64,000 bases of DNA from Synanceia verrucosa (GCA_029721515.1 CM056550.1:18909119-18973118), one strand, 5' to 3'; numbered from the stretch's first letter, positions 38,131-51,270 are shown. Program-made: numbers and translations. The notes: generated by a model not told the origin, from the sequence alone.

Positions 38131-39792
38131 CTAATAACATCAACGCAGAGTGTAAGGTCCTGACACGCTAACTGCCACAGTTGTGCATAAACATCAGTAA
38201 ATTGTTTAGGCTTCATGGTGCATGGCGTGGAAATGAAGCAGGATCTTTCTTACATCTTCTCAATATTCACCTTTGATAGGTCAAAGTTTGATTTGTTCAT
38301 CACGGCTCTGCCTTATGATGACTGAAGTACGACATTAACGGGCTTGAAGACTGATGATGAGCCAAAACTACAACTGCTGATGTGGTCGTTTTCATGAGGA
38401 ACGCTGACATGAGAGGAAAGTGAATTCACATCACAGCGTCCAATCACTGAAGGAAAGACACCTGAACACCTGAACACACAGACTGGTTGTGGCAGCTCAT
38501 TGATTATTTGTAGGCGCTGATAACAGGTCAGCTCGCTCATTCTTCCACTGGGTCAAGGTGAGGTCTGGGCCTTTTCAGACACTCTGAGACTTAGGCTCAA
38601 ATGTTGACATTTATCACCTCAGAAGTTCTGCTGTTATCAAGTGAAATTAATAAAAGACTGGTGACAACGTGCAGTGTTCATGTCTCTCGTTATGAGCCAG
38701 CACACTCAAATATCAAGTCACTGAAGCACAGTGCTTATGCATGTTTCAGTTTACTACACATTTAAATCTCTGAATACAAAATGACCTTTTTTTGCAAACG
38801 GCATTAAATGTGTTTTGGAAATGTGGCCGTATTTAACGCAGCTATTTTTTCATTTCTGCAACATATGAAAACTAAGTTGTAGAACAGTTATTAAATAATT
38901 CAATGAAGTCATTTCAATCCCAGTCAAACTGTAACTCACAGTGAATTACTGAATAATAATAATGCTAAAAATAATAACACAATATTAAAAGTCAGTGGCC
39001 ATAAAATAAACAACATAATTTCATTTAGCTTGATTTGTCTGACCAAATAAACCCAAAGAAGTTAGTTTGCTGTAATAGAAGACTAGGAGAAGTAATAATT
39101 ATTACTACAGATTTTAATACCATGCAGCAATGAACGGAGATCAATGGCTGCCTGGAAGTGAAGTAAACACATTTATGACACCATAACCGTCCAGACTGAA
39201 ATCTGTTATCCAATATTGTAACAATGTACTGGAAATTAATACAGAATATGCAACATGCTATGTAGAAATGAATGTAAATCAACAGCTGCCATGTAGATGA
39301 AAGCATTATCATATCACAGTTATAGTAGAGTAATTAAGGGGATGACAAAACACACTGCTGTGGTCCTTTAATACCAGTATTCCAGGATATAAACAGCTTT
39401 TAATGAGAAAATCAAGTTTCTGGTGTCATCATGGGGGTGTCACACAGATAAAGACAGACATATTAGCATTACCAGCAAGTGAAAGTAAAAAGCACCGATC
39501 TGAAAATAAGGTTAAAATCAGTCAGTAGAAATAATGCAGTGTTCCGTTACAGACAGAGGATGCTAGTATCTGCATGTCAGAGTCAATGAACCACTTAGCC
39601 CACATAAAATATAGCTGGAGTGAGAAACTTTGCTAGTTTCACCGCAGAGGAAAATAAAACTTTAACAACTTGAGGTTAACAAACCCGTTCGCACTTCACG
39701 ACCTCAACAAAGTAAACCGGTGGATCAATCGTGACTTTAACAGGGAAAACTGGTGTTTTCAGCGGCAGCAAGACGACTATAAATCCGCTTAC

Positions 39793-39828
39793 CTGGTCGT
39801 CGCGGTCACCTGTAGCGGAAGAAGCCAT
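39793..39828 (-). CDS. Candidate most upstream first coding exon of ank3
   Basis: The minus-strand ATG at 39828 opens 12 codons, MASSATGDRDDQ, in phase 0 to a good donor, GTAAGC (39792-39787). The upstream sequence (39829-40130) is relatively GC-rich, as expected of a promoter. As I recall it, one human ANK3 isoform begins MASSASSSPAG, and the MASSA start fits that. The similarity is only five residues plus strand, phase and position, so this is an inference. If correct, ank3 begins about 1.5 kb downstream of the acsl5 poly(A) region, in the same direction. It could instead be the first exon of an unrelated gene. Confidence 0.5.
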
Positions 39829-40130
39829 GTTGGCGGAGCTGCTCCGGTTCACAGGTTAGTTTGGATCACAGGAGTTGAGGAGGAACCAGGCAAATCCTCG
39901 CACCGGTTGTAAAACAGTAAAAACGCACAAGAGGAGGTGACATTTGTGTGCAGCTTCACTCTCTGACTAACTGAAGCGACTGGAAGGAGGAGAAGCAGCC
40001 CGAGGGGAGAGCGGTGGGAGAGTCGGTTTGTCCCGGTGGACACTTCAGGTGAAGCGGATCAGAATCCAGCTGCAGCCCGGAGAGACGCTCCGTGAGAACA
40101 GCGATAAACCTCAACACAAGGTGGCAGCAT
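39829..40130 (-). promoter_or_regulatory. GC-rich putative promoter/5' UTR of the 39.8 kb exon
   Basis: This stretch has more CpG and G+C than its AT-rich surroundings. The start codon of the exon sits in the minus-strand string CCAACATGGCTTC, which matches the AANATGGC core of YY1 sites often found at TATA-less starts. No TATA box is evident. This is a motif-level call. Confidence 0.4.
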
Positions 40131-41350
40131 TGGAGCTTCAAACACCACCACAAAGTGGTGGGATGTGACTAAGTGTATTTACTTAAGTACAAGTATTTCC
40201 ATTTTATAATTCTACTCCTCAACAGCTCAGTCGTAAATATTGTACTTTTAACGTCTTCAGTTAGCTAGCTTAAGCTAACATCCGGGCCACTGTACAGTGA
40301 GTCCACTAACGGCTGCCCAGTGTTGCGTTCCCTGTCAAATGTGAAGTTGGAATTTTCGAAATTTCAACTGAAACATCCCTTTCCAACTCGAGAAGTCATA
40401 CAAACCTTTCCAACCTCGATCTAAAATCCCAACACAGCACCTTCATGCACCAACAGTAAAAAATATGCATTAATGTGTTGTTTATTAGTCTTCTTTGTGT
40501 CATTAAATCACACACAAAGTACCACCTTACCTCCACCTATGGTGCTTGTATGAGGAAAAGTAAGTACAGATGAAACATCCTGTCATGCTAACTTGGGCTA
40601 ACTTGGCTGGAGGAAATCCCAATAAATGTCATTGAATGGGGTGTCAATCCCAACATCAACTTGCGATTTCCAAGGTCAATGGAACGTAGCATGATAAGAC
40701 CGGTCCACTGCCGCCGCACGGCTCTCAACATGGCGATGGTTAGCTAGTGGCCGCAGCTAAAGATGCTAACGGTGAAAACTGTGGCAACTGATACAGTTAA
40801 CATTGTTTAAAATGTTTCTAAAATATTATTTATTTATTTTTGGAGGAGTCCAAAATAAATAATTAAATAACTATGTTATACACATGATGGTGAAACGAAC
40901 AATTCCTATGATAATAATGATTATAAGGAGTGCAGGATGATAACCTGTACTGTTGGTGTTGTAACACATGAGGGCAGTGTTGACAAATAAGAAGAACATG
41001 TGACTCATGTTCAAGTATAACACTTGCACTGATGTGTTATTATCCTGAATGAATGGAGAATAGTAGTGTAGTGTTTATAGTAGTGTGTACATGAGCTCAA
41101 AATACCCGCATTAACATTTTGTCTGATACTAGTTTTATCTTGTTTTTCCTCTCACAAGCATGCTTTTCCTTTTCCAGCCTCATCAGCTGGCTCATGGACA
41201 CTGTGTTTGGAAATGGAAAAGTTAGGTCTGTTGCATTTTTAGTCACACTAACACTGTTTAGATTGTGTCCGTCTCAGGTGTCCAACTTAACAAAAAGTGC
41301 AATGCAGTTATTACAGTTTTAACATTTGGTGGTGCAAGTAAAGTACACTG
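40131..41350. other. Intergenic stretch between ank3 candidate start and acsl5 3' end
   Basis: No gene seen. 40149-40245 resembles the left end of a common fish hAT-type repeat ('gtggtgggatgtgactaagt', 'gtatttacttaagtacaagt'), the same family as 42490-42945. The open frame at 41119-41322 has no supporting features. Confidence 0.55.
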
Positions 41351-41351
41351 T

Positions 41352-41357
41352 TTTATT
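41352..41357 (-). terminator. acsl5: acsl5 poly(A) signal AATAAA
   Basis: The plus-strand TTTATT reads AATAAA on the minus strand, 400 bp downstream of the acsl5 stop codon. It is the first canonical signal I noticed after the stop, not a confirmed cleavage site. Confidence 0.5.
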
Positions 41358-41756
41358 TTTGTACAATTTCTCCCGTCTGATTTTGTCTCACCGCAGTGCT
41401 GAAATATTTTACTCTTGTTGAATAAAGTTAATTGGGAGCATTTTTCATCACAGAGTGAAGAAGCAGAACTGATGGGTTCATCTCTTTAACTGTGGTTTCG
41501 TTGCTTCCAGGACTGAAAGGATGATTCACACTTGCATTCAGCGAGTTGCTCCAGATAACTGGCTGCACTGCAACATTTGTTCTGCACTTAGATGACTTTA
41601 ACAGGATCTCATTGTCTCAGGTGACTCAGACACTGAAGCCGAAATACAGCAGAACTGTCCTGTAGTGAATATTTACAGAAGCTGCTACACAAGAGCTCAA
41701 CTGCTTTAACTGAAGACTGGAAAAATAAAACCAGACGGTGGTGTAGTTGAATTCCT

Positions 41757-44700
41757 TTACTGGAGGTCAGCGTACAGTTTGTCGATCTGTGGTTGGAAGA
41801 GCGTTTTGAGCTCGGCCCTCTTGGCCTTGAGAGTTGGAGTTAACAGGCCGTTCTCGATGGTGAACTGCTCCGGGTGGAGGTACACGTCTTTCACCTGCAT
41901 CAGGGAGGAGAAAACAGATGGTTAAAAATGTTTGAATACTTGGTGTGCAAGAAGTGAAAGCTGATTTTGTTTAGAAGTTACTGGAGCCATAACCTCAGCC
42001 TTCTGTCTTTGAACAAAAACTGCCCTTTTTAACCACTAGAGGGTGAACTGAACCAGGTTAAGTGAAATGTGAAGCACCATAAATGTTAATAACCTCCCAA
42101 AGTTTTCTTTGTAAAAACAAAAATGTCACCTTTCCTAAGACTCAATTCTAGGGGAGCAGATTTATGCAGAGCTCTGCACTAAATAATCTGTCTGATGTGA
42201 TGAATTTATCTTCATGTTTGATTAATAAATGCACATTTCTCTGATAATATAGACTCACATTTATTGTACATAATGTAAGGAGTCATTTACCTGCTCAAAT
42301 GACTTGAGTCCTGCTTCTTTGCCCAGTTTGGTCATGTCTGAAAGAATGGCTTTCTTTATTTCCTGTGAACAAAAAAAGGTAAATCACTGCTGGGAGCTTA
42401 AAAAAAATAGAAGAAAAAATAAGATTTAACAGACTTAAAATTCAATTTAACTGATAATGTCTGGGTGAAGTTTATTGCAGATGTTCTTTGCTGGTGCCGA
42501 CAGTGGAGGAAAGTAACTAAGCACATTTAAAGTGATTTAACTTTGAGGTACTTTTACTTTGCTTGGGTATTTCCATTTCCAGACACTTTACTGCATAGTT
42601 TCACTCTACAATTCAGAAGTAAATGTTTTGCTTTTTCTTAATATATTTGACTGTACTTTACAGATTATTAATACAAAAAGTAATCAAGGCTTGCTCCAGA
42701 TTATTGTTCCTCCAGTAGATTAAATAATATAGATAATAATAATATAGATTAAATAATAGCTTTTAAAAGCTGCAACACTCAAGAGATGAACTCATTGATG
42801 CAGCAATAATTACAGAATATTTATTATTTTGACATGGGCTATTCTGCATGATGAGTATTTATACTTTTGGTAAAAAGTATATTTAAATAAGTGTATTTTA
42901 TGTTATTTTTACGTCAGTAAGAGTTTGAATGCAGGACTTTTTCCAGTATTTTTACACTATTATTTTTTCCGCTGCACACTAAACTGTTAAAGTGACCCCA
43001 GACAATCAGTCCAAGGTTAGCTTGTTTTCTGCCACAGACAGAAACATTACTGTGTTTTTGCAGAGCTCCTCCATGGATCCTTGGCACCCAAGACTTTTTG
43101 CAAAGCCCGGCAGGACCTCGGGGTCTGGGACCACGATGGCGATCAGGCAGGACTGCAGAGAGAGAGGACAGAAGGTGGATCAGCAGAGGGAGTGAGGGTG
43201 GATGTTCTGGCTGTAGAGACACTGGTTTTACCTGTAGACTGTCTCCGTGTACAAACACCTGGGCCACAGCTTCACTGCGTACATAAACGTTCTCGATCTT
43301 CTCTGGAGCGATGTACTCCCCCTGAGCCAGTTTAAAGATGTTCTTTTTCCGGTCAACAATCTTCAGAACTCCACTCTGTTCACAGAAAGACACTCTTTAA
43401 TTCACCTTAAATCCCTTTCTGCAAACACTTACTGAAAGACAATCTGCCAACATGACCTGAGGGCTCAAACATCCTCAAACATCTGGCTCATGACGGCTTG
43501 TGGTTTCACTCATTTACATTTACGTAGTGGAGAAAATAAAGTGACTCCTGTTTTCCTGCTATCTAGGTTTTGGTTCTTACCGGAAGCCATTTTCCGATGT
43601 CTCCAGTGTGGAGCCAACCGTCTTCATCCAAGGCCTCTGCAGTCTTTTCTGGGTCTTTCAAATACCCCTTGAACACGTTTTTACCCTTAATACAGACCTG
43701 GAAAAGACCACAGGACACAACACAAAGAGAAAACCTTCTTAACATTGAATATTCCTAAAGCTTTTTAATGTCTCAGAGCCTTTGTTAACAATATCAACAT
43801 TAATAATATAAAATAGCAAAAACAGATTTATTGTGTGATTAATGTGTAATGTGAAAACAATTATTACACCCACAGAAGCACCCACTATAAACCCAGAACT
43901 TGGCCAAGCATTGCATTTTTTTAAAGTTAAATTATCCACTAAATAAAATAATTATAAAAAAGAGACAAAATCAATTCATGTTAACTTCAAGCAGAAAAAA
44001 ACTGCAATAAACCAAACAACTGTAAAACAAATTAACGTGACATTAATAGTGATTCACACCTTGTGCTGATATATTTGTGGTTTAATCTCAGCTCCTTGAG
44101 TCACTTTTTCTCTGGACGGGTATTTGTTTAATATTTTTAAATCTTACCTCTCCTTCACCGTTTGAAGCGAAGTAGTTCATGTCTTCAACATCCACCAGCT
44201 TCACAATATTACAAGGCAGTGGCACACCGACATGCCCTGATGGGAAAAGATCATTTCAAAAGGTGAGAATAATCTCAGTTTTAACATGTATTGTCTTAAT
44301 ATTTATACACACACAGTGACTGAGAAAGCACTCCATAAAAATACTTTATAATTAGTAAAAGTCCTGCATTTAAAATGTTACTTAAGTTCACGTAGGTAAA
44401 TATACAGTAATCAAGACAATGTACGAAGTACATGTACAAGTACGAACAGTGCAGCAATTAATAATTATCTATCTGCTGGTTAATTCCTATTACCAATCCA
44501 TCACATTTATTGGGTGGTACGTATAACTCAGAGCTCAAAGCTACATTTTCAGATTCAAAATTATTCAGTTTATTTTGACTTAGGACAACAAACAGCTGTC
44601 ACATTTGAGAAGTTGAAAGCAGTACATCTTCATGAAGCAGGTGTATTAAAGCAGGAAATGATGGACAGGTGAGGTGGAGCTACACACCTGAGGTGGCGTC

Positions 44701-47700
44701 TCCCGGCATGGTGAAGGTGCAGCCGGCGGTGCACTCCGTCTGACCGTACGCCTCAAAGATCTACGAGCGACATGTGAGCGAGAGCAGTGATGGCAGCGAG
44801 ATGTGATTATTAAACCAATAGAACAGAATTACTTTAATTTATGTTGCAGCAACAGCAAGAAAAGCAATGACAGTATTAAAAAAGCAATATAAAAAACATT
44901 AAGGTATTACTATTTACACTTCAAGTGTAAGACAGAAGAGCAGTATTATCAGTCAAAAAAAGAATCATAAAATCTGCAGGAACGAGTGTTCGTAAACAGC
45001 AAAATAATCTATAATGTGATTTAAAAAGTGTTTAAATCAATATAGAAACCTAAATACATTGTTTTCGATGATTTGATGATATTAGGTATTAACCAACATT
45101 TTTAAATAGTGAACTGATCATTATTTTACTGTTGACAGACAAGTGATAACCAACATTTACTAATTATTGTAAAAATAACTACTTATTTTTATCATTTGCA
45201 TTGCATTCATCAGCAAATTATAACCTCTTGTATACAACATTAAGCATTTGTAAGGATTACCAAATTATTTGTAACAACCTGTTGACATGAATCAGAGCAA
45301 AACTAATTTACTATAGTTTTGTTGTTTGCTAATTTAAAGTTCATGTTTTCAAAACTATCAAATTACCATTTATGAAATGACGACAATAATAATAATAGAA
45401 ATAAAATGTAAAAATCAGCAGAATCCTCTCATGTTTCCATGACGACACATGACCTGGTGAGTGTTTGTTACCTGGCAGCCCAGTGAGGCTCTGAGGAAGC
45501 TGAGCACAGATGGAGATATGGGCGCCGCTCCCGTCACCATGACCCGAACTCTCCCCCCCAGAGACTCCTGCAGTCAAGATCAATACTCAAATTAAAGCCA
45601 GAGATTATTGTTAATGATATAATCAGTTTTCATCAATTAATGTGTAATATCACTACTATTGACAAAATGTGCATTACGTCTGTTATTTTATGTGTTCATT
45701 TTGCTCACTTATTTTGGATGGATTATTTGGGATTTCCATCTGGTTTGTTGATAATTTTGACATTTATTCTATCCACTTTGCTGCCGTAATGATGTAAATT
45801 TCCCTGTTTGTGGGACAAATACAGGATTATCTGATCTGATCTTACCTGGACTTTGTGGAAGATGAGTTTATCCCAGATGCTGTTGTTCCTGATGATGCCC
45901 TCCTTCACTTCTGCTAATTTTCTCTCCACAGCAAAGTTCAGCAGCCACTTCTTAAACGGAGACTTGGCTCCACTCTGAACCTGGTGATAGCATGACACAA
46001 CATTACAGGCTGTGTTTGTTTTGTTCCAAACAACAGCAAATTAATACAAAAATGTCAAATAAATTATAAAAAAGCAGCATTTTCTTTGGGAAGCTAGAAC
46101 AATTAAACATTGAATGAATCAATAAAAAAATAATTTTCTGCTTTTTTGTTAAACAGTATATTAGAAAATTCATGTATAACAACAATAATTATGTTTCAGC
46201 ATTGACTATATGATTTTAATTACAGAGCTTGCATATTAGCATTACAAAAAAATAAAGGAAAAATATTTTGGTAATGAGCAGTACTGTTAAATTAGAGCAG
46301 CAGTTGTTAACACCTCACACTTAATAATAATAATCTTAATTTGTTTAATTACTAGAAGCTGTCAAATAAATGTACTGGCATGAAGAGAAAAGACTTTTTA
46401 CTGAGGTAAATCACTGACTTTGTCGTAGACGCGGTTGAGAAGTCGAGGCACGACTGGGAAAATGGTCGGCTGCAGAGTTTTCATGTCGTCTGGCAGCAGC
46501 CTGATGTCTCCCTGGAAGAATCCCACCTTACCTCCAGCACCGTACATCACCGTCTGTCAGAAACACACAAAAAGCCACACGGTCAGCCTTATTTATGTTT
46601 ATTTATGATACCAGGACTGAAAACTCGCTTCTCCGATCCGAGCCTCACCTGTACGACTCTCTCGAACATGTGCGCTAAAGGCAGGAATGAAATGCTCACA
46701 TCCTCAGTAGATGGAATAATGGCTGCCTGCAGGACGCCACAGGCTCCGTTAGCGACACTTCCATCACACATAATCCAAAAATGTTTCATTTAAATGGCTG
46801 TTAAACATACGTCAAAGGTTTTGATGACGCCTGCGGCATCTGAGACCACGTTCTCATGGGTCAACATCGCTCCTTTGGGGTTTCCTGAGAAAGAGAAGTG
46901 GAATATTTTACCATTTTTGACAAATTTAATACACAGCAGACGTTTATAATGAATTATCGGGCATAAATGATCAAATAAAGGCTTAATTTAACAAGAGGAA
47001 TATCTACTGGCAGCTCTGTGAGGCTGTGCTCCCTCTGAGCTAAATGCTAACACCAGCATGCTAACACGCTAACAGGTACAATTAAGCACAAAGGACATCA
47101 AGAAGTACAGAAAAGTAGAGGCCGTACTGATATGTTTTTAGGAACAGCTCAAAGGTTCAGAGTAATGTGTTTAATAATCCCATCCTGTTATAATAAGGAC
47201 ACTGGGAACAAATGCTTGCATGCTAATATTAGCATGACATAAATATAGTGCAGATATACAAAGGTAGCGGACAAATTGACTAGAAAATGGTATCACAGGG
47301 AAAAGTCAGAGGTCACCAAAGATATCCTCTGGGGACAATGACTGTTTGAACTAAATGTCATATTAATAATGGTAATCCATCTCCACATTAGCCATCCTTA
47401 GCCTAGCACGGCTAAAAATGAACCCAACCATGGCCGCTCTTGTGCTTTCTGTGCCGTTAGACTCAAACATCATGGAGGCATATTATTGTTCTTAACAACT
47501 TCCTTTTTCATGCTTTATATACAGTGGTTCAAAGTCATTTTAGTTCATGGAACACTTACATTCAGCCCAACTGGAACTACTGCATAATAACTGATCAATA
47601 CGTTAATTAATGAACAATCCCTTACAAATCAGATGATGAGCAGCCTGAAATGTCTTGTTGATTTCTCAGTTATGGTTAAAAAAAAAAAACAGACGATCAT

Positions 47701-49958
47701 TTCCTAAACCCTGCCAACAACTCATTTGTCTTTTCTATCATAAGTTCTTGTATATATTTAGTCTGATAGTAGCTCTGAATATTATCTTTGTTGAGCACTG
47801 AAATGTGGATTTAAGCACACTGAAAATCGGTGCGTTTCTCTTGAAAAACCCTACACTTGACAGTGTTGTCTCAGAAAATAAATCAAACCCTGCAGATGAA
47901 ATAGAAAATGATCACCTGTGGTGCCGCTGGTGAAGCAAACAATACTGAGATCCTCTGGCTTTGGAGGCTGTTGGGGATATGAAACCACATATAACAGCAT
48001 CAAAGCAGCTTATGGTGTAAAAAGTATATATATTAAAAAAAAAAAAAAAAACTATGAATGCATCAGAATTTAACTTACAACTGCTTTCTGCAGGTTACTT
48101 TTCCCCAAAGCCTGTAGAATAAAAAAAAAACATGTTTGTGCCTCTTCTAAACAGTGCTACTAGTGAAGCCAGAGTGAAGCCATGCTTTACCTCCACATCC
48201 TGCATCGACACGATGTCCACCCCACATTTAGTTCCCCGCTTGACCAACTCCGAGTCGAAAGCGTCCATGATGACGATGGTTTTGAGGACTGGAGTTTGGC
48301 CTTTCTCTCTGTTCTGCAGCAGAGTTTCTGCTTTGCTTTGGTTGTCACAAAGCACCGTGGAGATCTCCGCTGAAAGAAGACAAAACCTTGAGCTGCATCA
48401 CCAGTTCAGAGGAAAAGCAAGCAGCTAATGTTGTAGTTTTATAGGAAGATTCACAGATTTATAAGCAGACTGACTGTAATAATCACAAGATCCGTCTTGT
48501 GAAAAATTGCACACAATCAAAAGTGAAACGAATAGACTGGAGGTAAATAAGTGAGGAGAGATTAGAGCACACAGCTTTAATCTCTGTGGGGACAGACGAG
48601 TTTCTGGACTCTGTAATTAGCAGCATTAAGAGTGCAAGAGAAGCACCAATTACCTCTGTCGATAATGAACACAAGAGCCTCAGGACCCAGGGTGTCGTAC
48701 AGGGGGACTGCCACCATGGAGTAGGTGTAGCAGGCCAGTTCACCAATGATCCACTGAGTGACCCGTGAAACAGACGGACAGAACTTACGGTCTGTTGTTT
48801 AAACAAAAAAGAAGAAAAAAAACAAACAACAGTATCCACACTCACCTCAGGTCTGTTCTGAGCAAAGATGCCAATAAAAGTGTCCGAGTTCGGCTTCAAA
48901 CCCTTGTGAAGAAGTCCTGACCCCAGGTGCTCCGCCCGGTCAGACACCTTCACAGACAGGAAGTGGAAGAAAGGGTCAGCTGGAGGTCACAGCGACTCGG
49001 CTTTAGAGTTCCTCCAACTTTGCATTTACCTGTTTGTACTTCAGCCACTGGTACGGCCTCCCTGGTTTCCTGTAGCCCAGACACGGCCCGTTACCTGCAA
49101 ATTCAAGTTCTTAGTGTCAATTCTAAGTGATAGTTTAATATTATTATGGAGTGTCTATTCTTTGAGGATCATGTCTGTGCATCAAATAGGAGAATATAAA
49201 GTTACAGCCAGGAGAGTTAGCTTTGGTTTTGATTTCACCCTGCAGTGACCTCCGTCACAGTACAACAGGTTAATAGACTGGCAAATAATCTGGAAAGTAG
49301 TGAGTTTTCAAGGTGCTGTTTGGTGTATTTTTCTCTTACCTGTGGACAGAACCAGGCTAGCTGTTTCTATTCCAGTCTTTATGCTAAGCTATCCAGCTAC
49401 AGCCTCATACAGTATTTAGTGCACAGACATGAGCGCAGTGATCTCATCTAACTGACAGGAAGAAAGCAAATAAACTGATTTCCCTAAATATTGAACTACT
49501 ACTTTGCAACCAATTTGTAGGACATATAAAAAAGAATTGTTATGTTATTATGCAGACTACATATTGTTTTAGTCTGTTCTTATTGTCTTATTGGAGTGGA
49601 GGCTGGTACAAAGTCACCTGAAACTTTCAGACCCCGCTGAAAGACCTCATAGATGGTCGTGGCGTCGTCGTAGTAACAGGTCATCAGGTTGTTGTTGTCC
49701 TCCAGCAGCGCCGTCTTCCTCGCTCCATCCTGAGGACAATAAGCAGAATTAACCATCACATACTAACATCAATCTCTGCTCAAACAGCGTGGCGGTCGTC
49801 ACCTTGATGCCCAGAGTTTGTCTGTTGAGGTCGACGTGGCTGCGCAACGGACTGGGCCGTGTGTTGAGGTACAACAAGGTGGCCGCCGCCAGGGCAAACA
49901 GTGAGACGATGGCCGGGAGAGGAAGTGGCGAGAACAGCACCTGCAGCGTGAAGTCCAT
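41757..49958 (-). CDS. acsl5: Long-chain acyl-CoA synthetase 5
   Basis: Converts long-chain fatty acids to acyl-CoA (ATP to AMP + PPi) at ER/mitochondrial outer membranes. Coding exons 5'->3': 49958-49803, 49729-49618, 49094-49030, 48947-48846, 48753-48654, 48369-48191, 48111-48079, 47967-47916, 46884-46811, 46726-46649, 46553-46419, 45980-45846, 45567-45472, 44760-44688, 44236-44148, 43697-43581, 43375-43232, 43152-43051, 42362-42291, 41894-41757. All join in phase to 683 residues, the human ACSL5 length as I recall it. Visible: N-terminal hydrophobic segment about 13-31; AMP-binding signature FTSGTTGNPKGA about 261-272; YGQTE about 444-448; GWLHTGDIG about 520-528; DRKKNIFKLAQGEYIAPEKI about 540-559. 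The N-terminus (VLFSPLPLPAI...TRPSP) favours ACSL5 over ACSL1/6. Unusual: exon 7 is only 33 nt; exon 11 uses a GTCAGT donor. gucy2g lies head to head upstream. Confidence 0.97.
42490..42945. mobile_element. hAT-type repeat in an acsl5 intron
   Basis: Between exons 19 and 18. The left end 'acagtggaggaaagtaacta' and internal 'tgaggtacttttactttgct', 'actttactgcatagtttcac' and 'gagtttgaatgcaggacttt' fit a very common teleost hAT-derived family. Related pieces lie at 40149-40245, 44335-44420 and 54308-54475. Confidence 0.65.
47530..47900. mobile_element. Degenerate hAT-like relic in an acsl5 intron
   Basis: Lies between exons 9 and 8. Shares 'gtctgatagtagctctgaat', 'attatctttgttgagcactg' and 'aaatcaaacc' with the element at 1722-2203. 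Confidence 0.5.
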
Positions 49959-49971
49959 GGTGCAAGGTCTG
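49959..49971 (-). other. acsl5: acsl5 5' UTR piece in the first coding exon
   Basis: A pyrimidine-rich acceptor (CTTTCTCCCAG, minus strand) ends at 49972. The exon would begin at 49971, leaving 13 nt of 5' UTR before the ATG at 49958. A second CAG three bases on gives an alternative start at 49968. Confidence 0.6.
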
Positions 49972-51185
49972 CTGGGAGAAAGGCCGATGCTCCATTAAAA
50001 AAAAAGACAAAAAATGACACGTAAACAATTTCAGTCTAAAACTTAATCTTAAACTCAATCTGTGCTCCCTGGCGCTCTTCATCTTGTCTCAACTTGAGGT
50101 CAAAGTCAGCGTCAGTTGTGCAACAGTTATTGATAATCACTCAAGACAGAGTCCAACCCTGAGAATAACATTACAGTCCGTGGGTAGTTATAGTCACACA
50201 AAACCAGCATTTAATGTACATGTTGTATGAGGGTGCAACAAATGCAGCTTTCCATCTCCTTAATAAGCATAAAAATGATGTTTTTTTTGACCATTGAGAC
50301 AGATTTGGGTTGTGTGTCACACCTGTGAACTCCACTGAGGTCAAGGTTAATTATTTTATGGGAACATAACAGAATCTTACTGGCACACTTTATTGTGCAA
50401 CAGCATTTAAAGTTAACGTAATATGGAGGAAAATAAAGGCTGATGTCTATTTCTAGTGCAAAAACATTAATATGGTAAAAACTGATAAAGCTCACATTAA
50501 TGTTATTTTGCTTTTTGCTGTTTTAGAGTGTTGTATTTTCATTTTCTAATATTATTATTATTACTGTAGAGTCATTTCACTTAATTTCTGCTCTGCATAT
50601 TTGGTTTATGTGATCTTAAATTGTGGTTTTGGCTTCAGAATTCATTTCAAGATCCTCCATCTTATATTTCTGAATCCATGAGCTAATATTCTGCACAAAC
50701 AATTTCTCTGTCTAGGCTATAAAAGCAAAAAGCAGACTGTGCATTTTGCTGTTTTAACTCCCCCTCACTGCAGGAAAACTGAGTCTGTATCACATATTAA
50801 ACAAAATAAATACAAACCTCCTTATATAGACCAGCATTTTGATGATTGTCTTTTAGTTGTTTGTTTTTTTAAACTTGTCATATTGTTTTTGTTGTTCTAC
50901 ATGCTTTCATGTATTATTACATATATATGCATTTTCACAGATGTGAGGCACACAATGAATAGCCGTTTTGAAAAGTGCTACTGTATATAAATAAGACATA
51001 TTATTATTATTGTTACTGTTTTGTATGTAGTCCTGGAGCCCTGTCAGCCACAGGTAATGAATATGCATCTGATGGCAAAACACACACAACAATAACCATT
51101 AAAATTATTTCATATCATACACATTGTTTTGGCAACAGTCCTTTGACAAATCCACGACTTGATTTAAACTCCACAGCTCTCCTAC

Positions 51186-51270
51186 CTGCTGTCGGTCCTC
51201 TCAGGTGTTTCAGCGCAGTCGACAGGCAGCCAGGTGTGAGGAGGAGGAGTGAGATCCTCTTCCTCTGCTC
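51186..51270 (-). other. acsl5: Candidate acsl5 non-coding first exon
   Basis: On the minus strand ACCGACAGCAG is followed by the donor GTAGGAG (51185-51179). It lies 1.2 kb upstream of the 5' UTR acceptor at 49972. The upstream boundary (transcription start) is a guess. No coding content. Confidence 0.4.

Larger units (their letters stand above)
29407..39786. other. Gene-free stretch, presumed ank3 intron
   Basis: I find no coding exon with credible splice sites and family resemblance. Content: MITE pieces (30310-30383, 33238-33465, 36133-36396), a possible TIR-bounded insertion (34506-36114), a dispersed repeat (37650-38130) and AT-rich unique-looking DNA. Purely by position this would be the intron between the candidate first exon at 39.8 kb and the rest of ank3. 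Confidence 0.6.

Noticed and set aside
40729..40760. Plus-strand 'caacatggcgatggttagc' as a start-plus-donor candidate
   Set aside because: Only three codons before a weak GTTAGC donor, with no supporting context; more likely a lone YY1-like motif.
42914..43393. 159-codon minus-strand open frame
   Set aside because: It is the acsl5 exon at 43232-43375 read through its donor into intron; only the exon part is coding.
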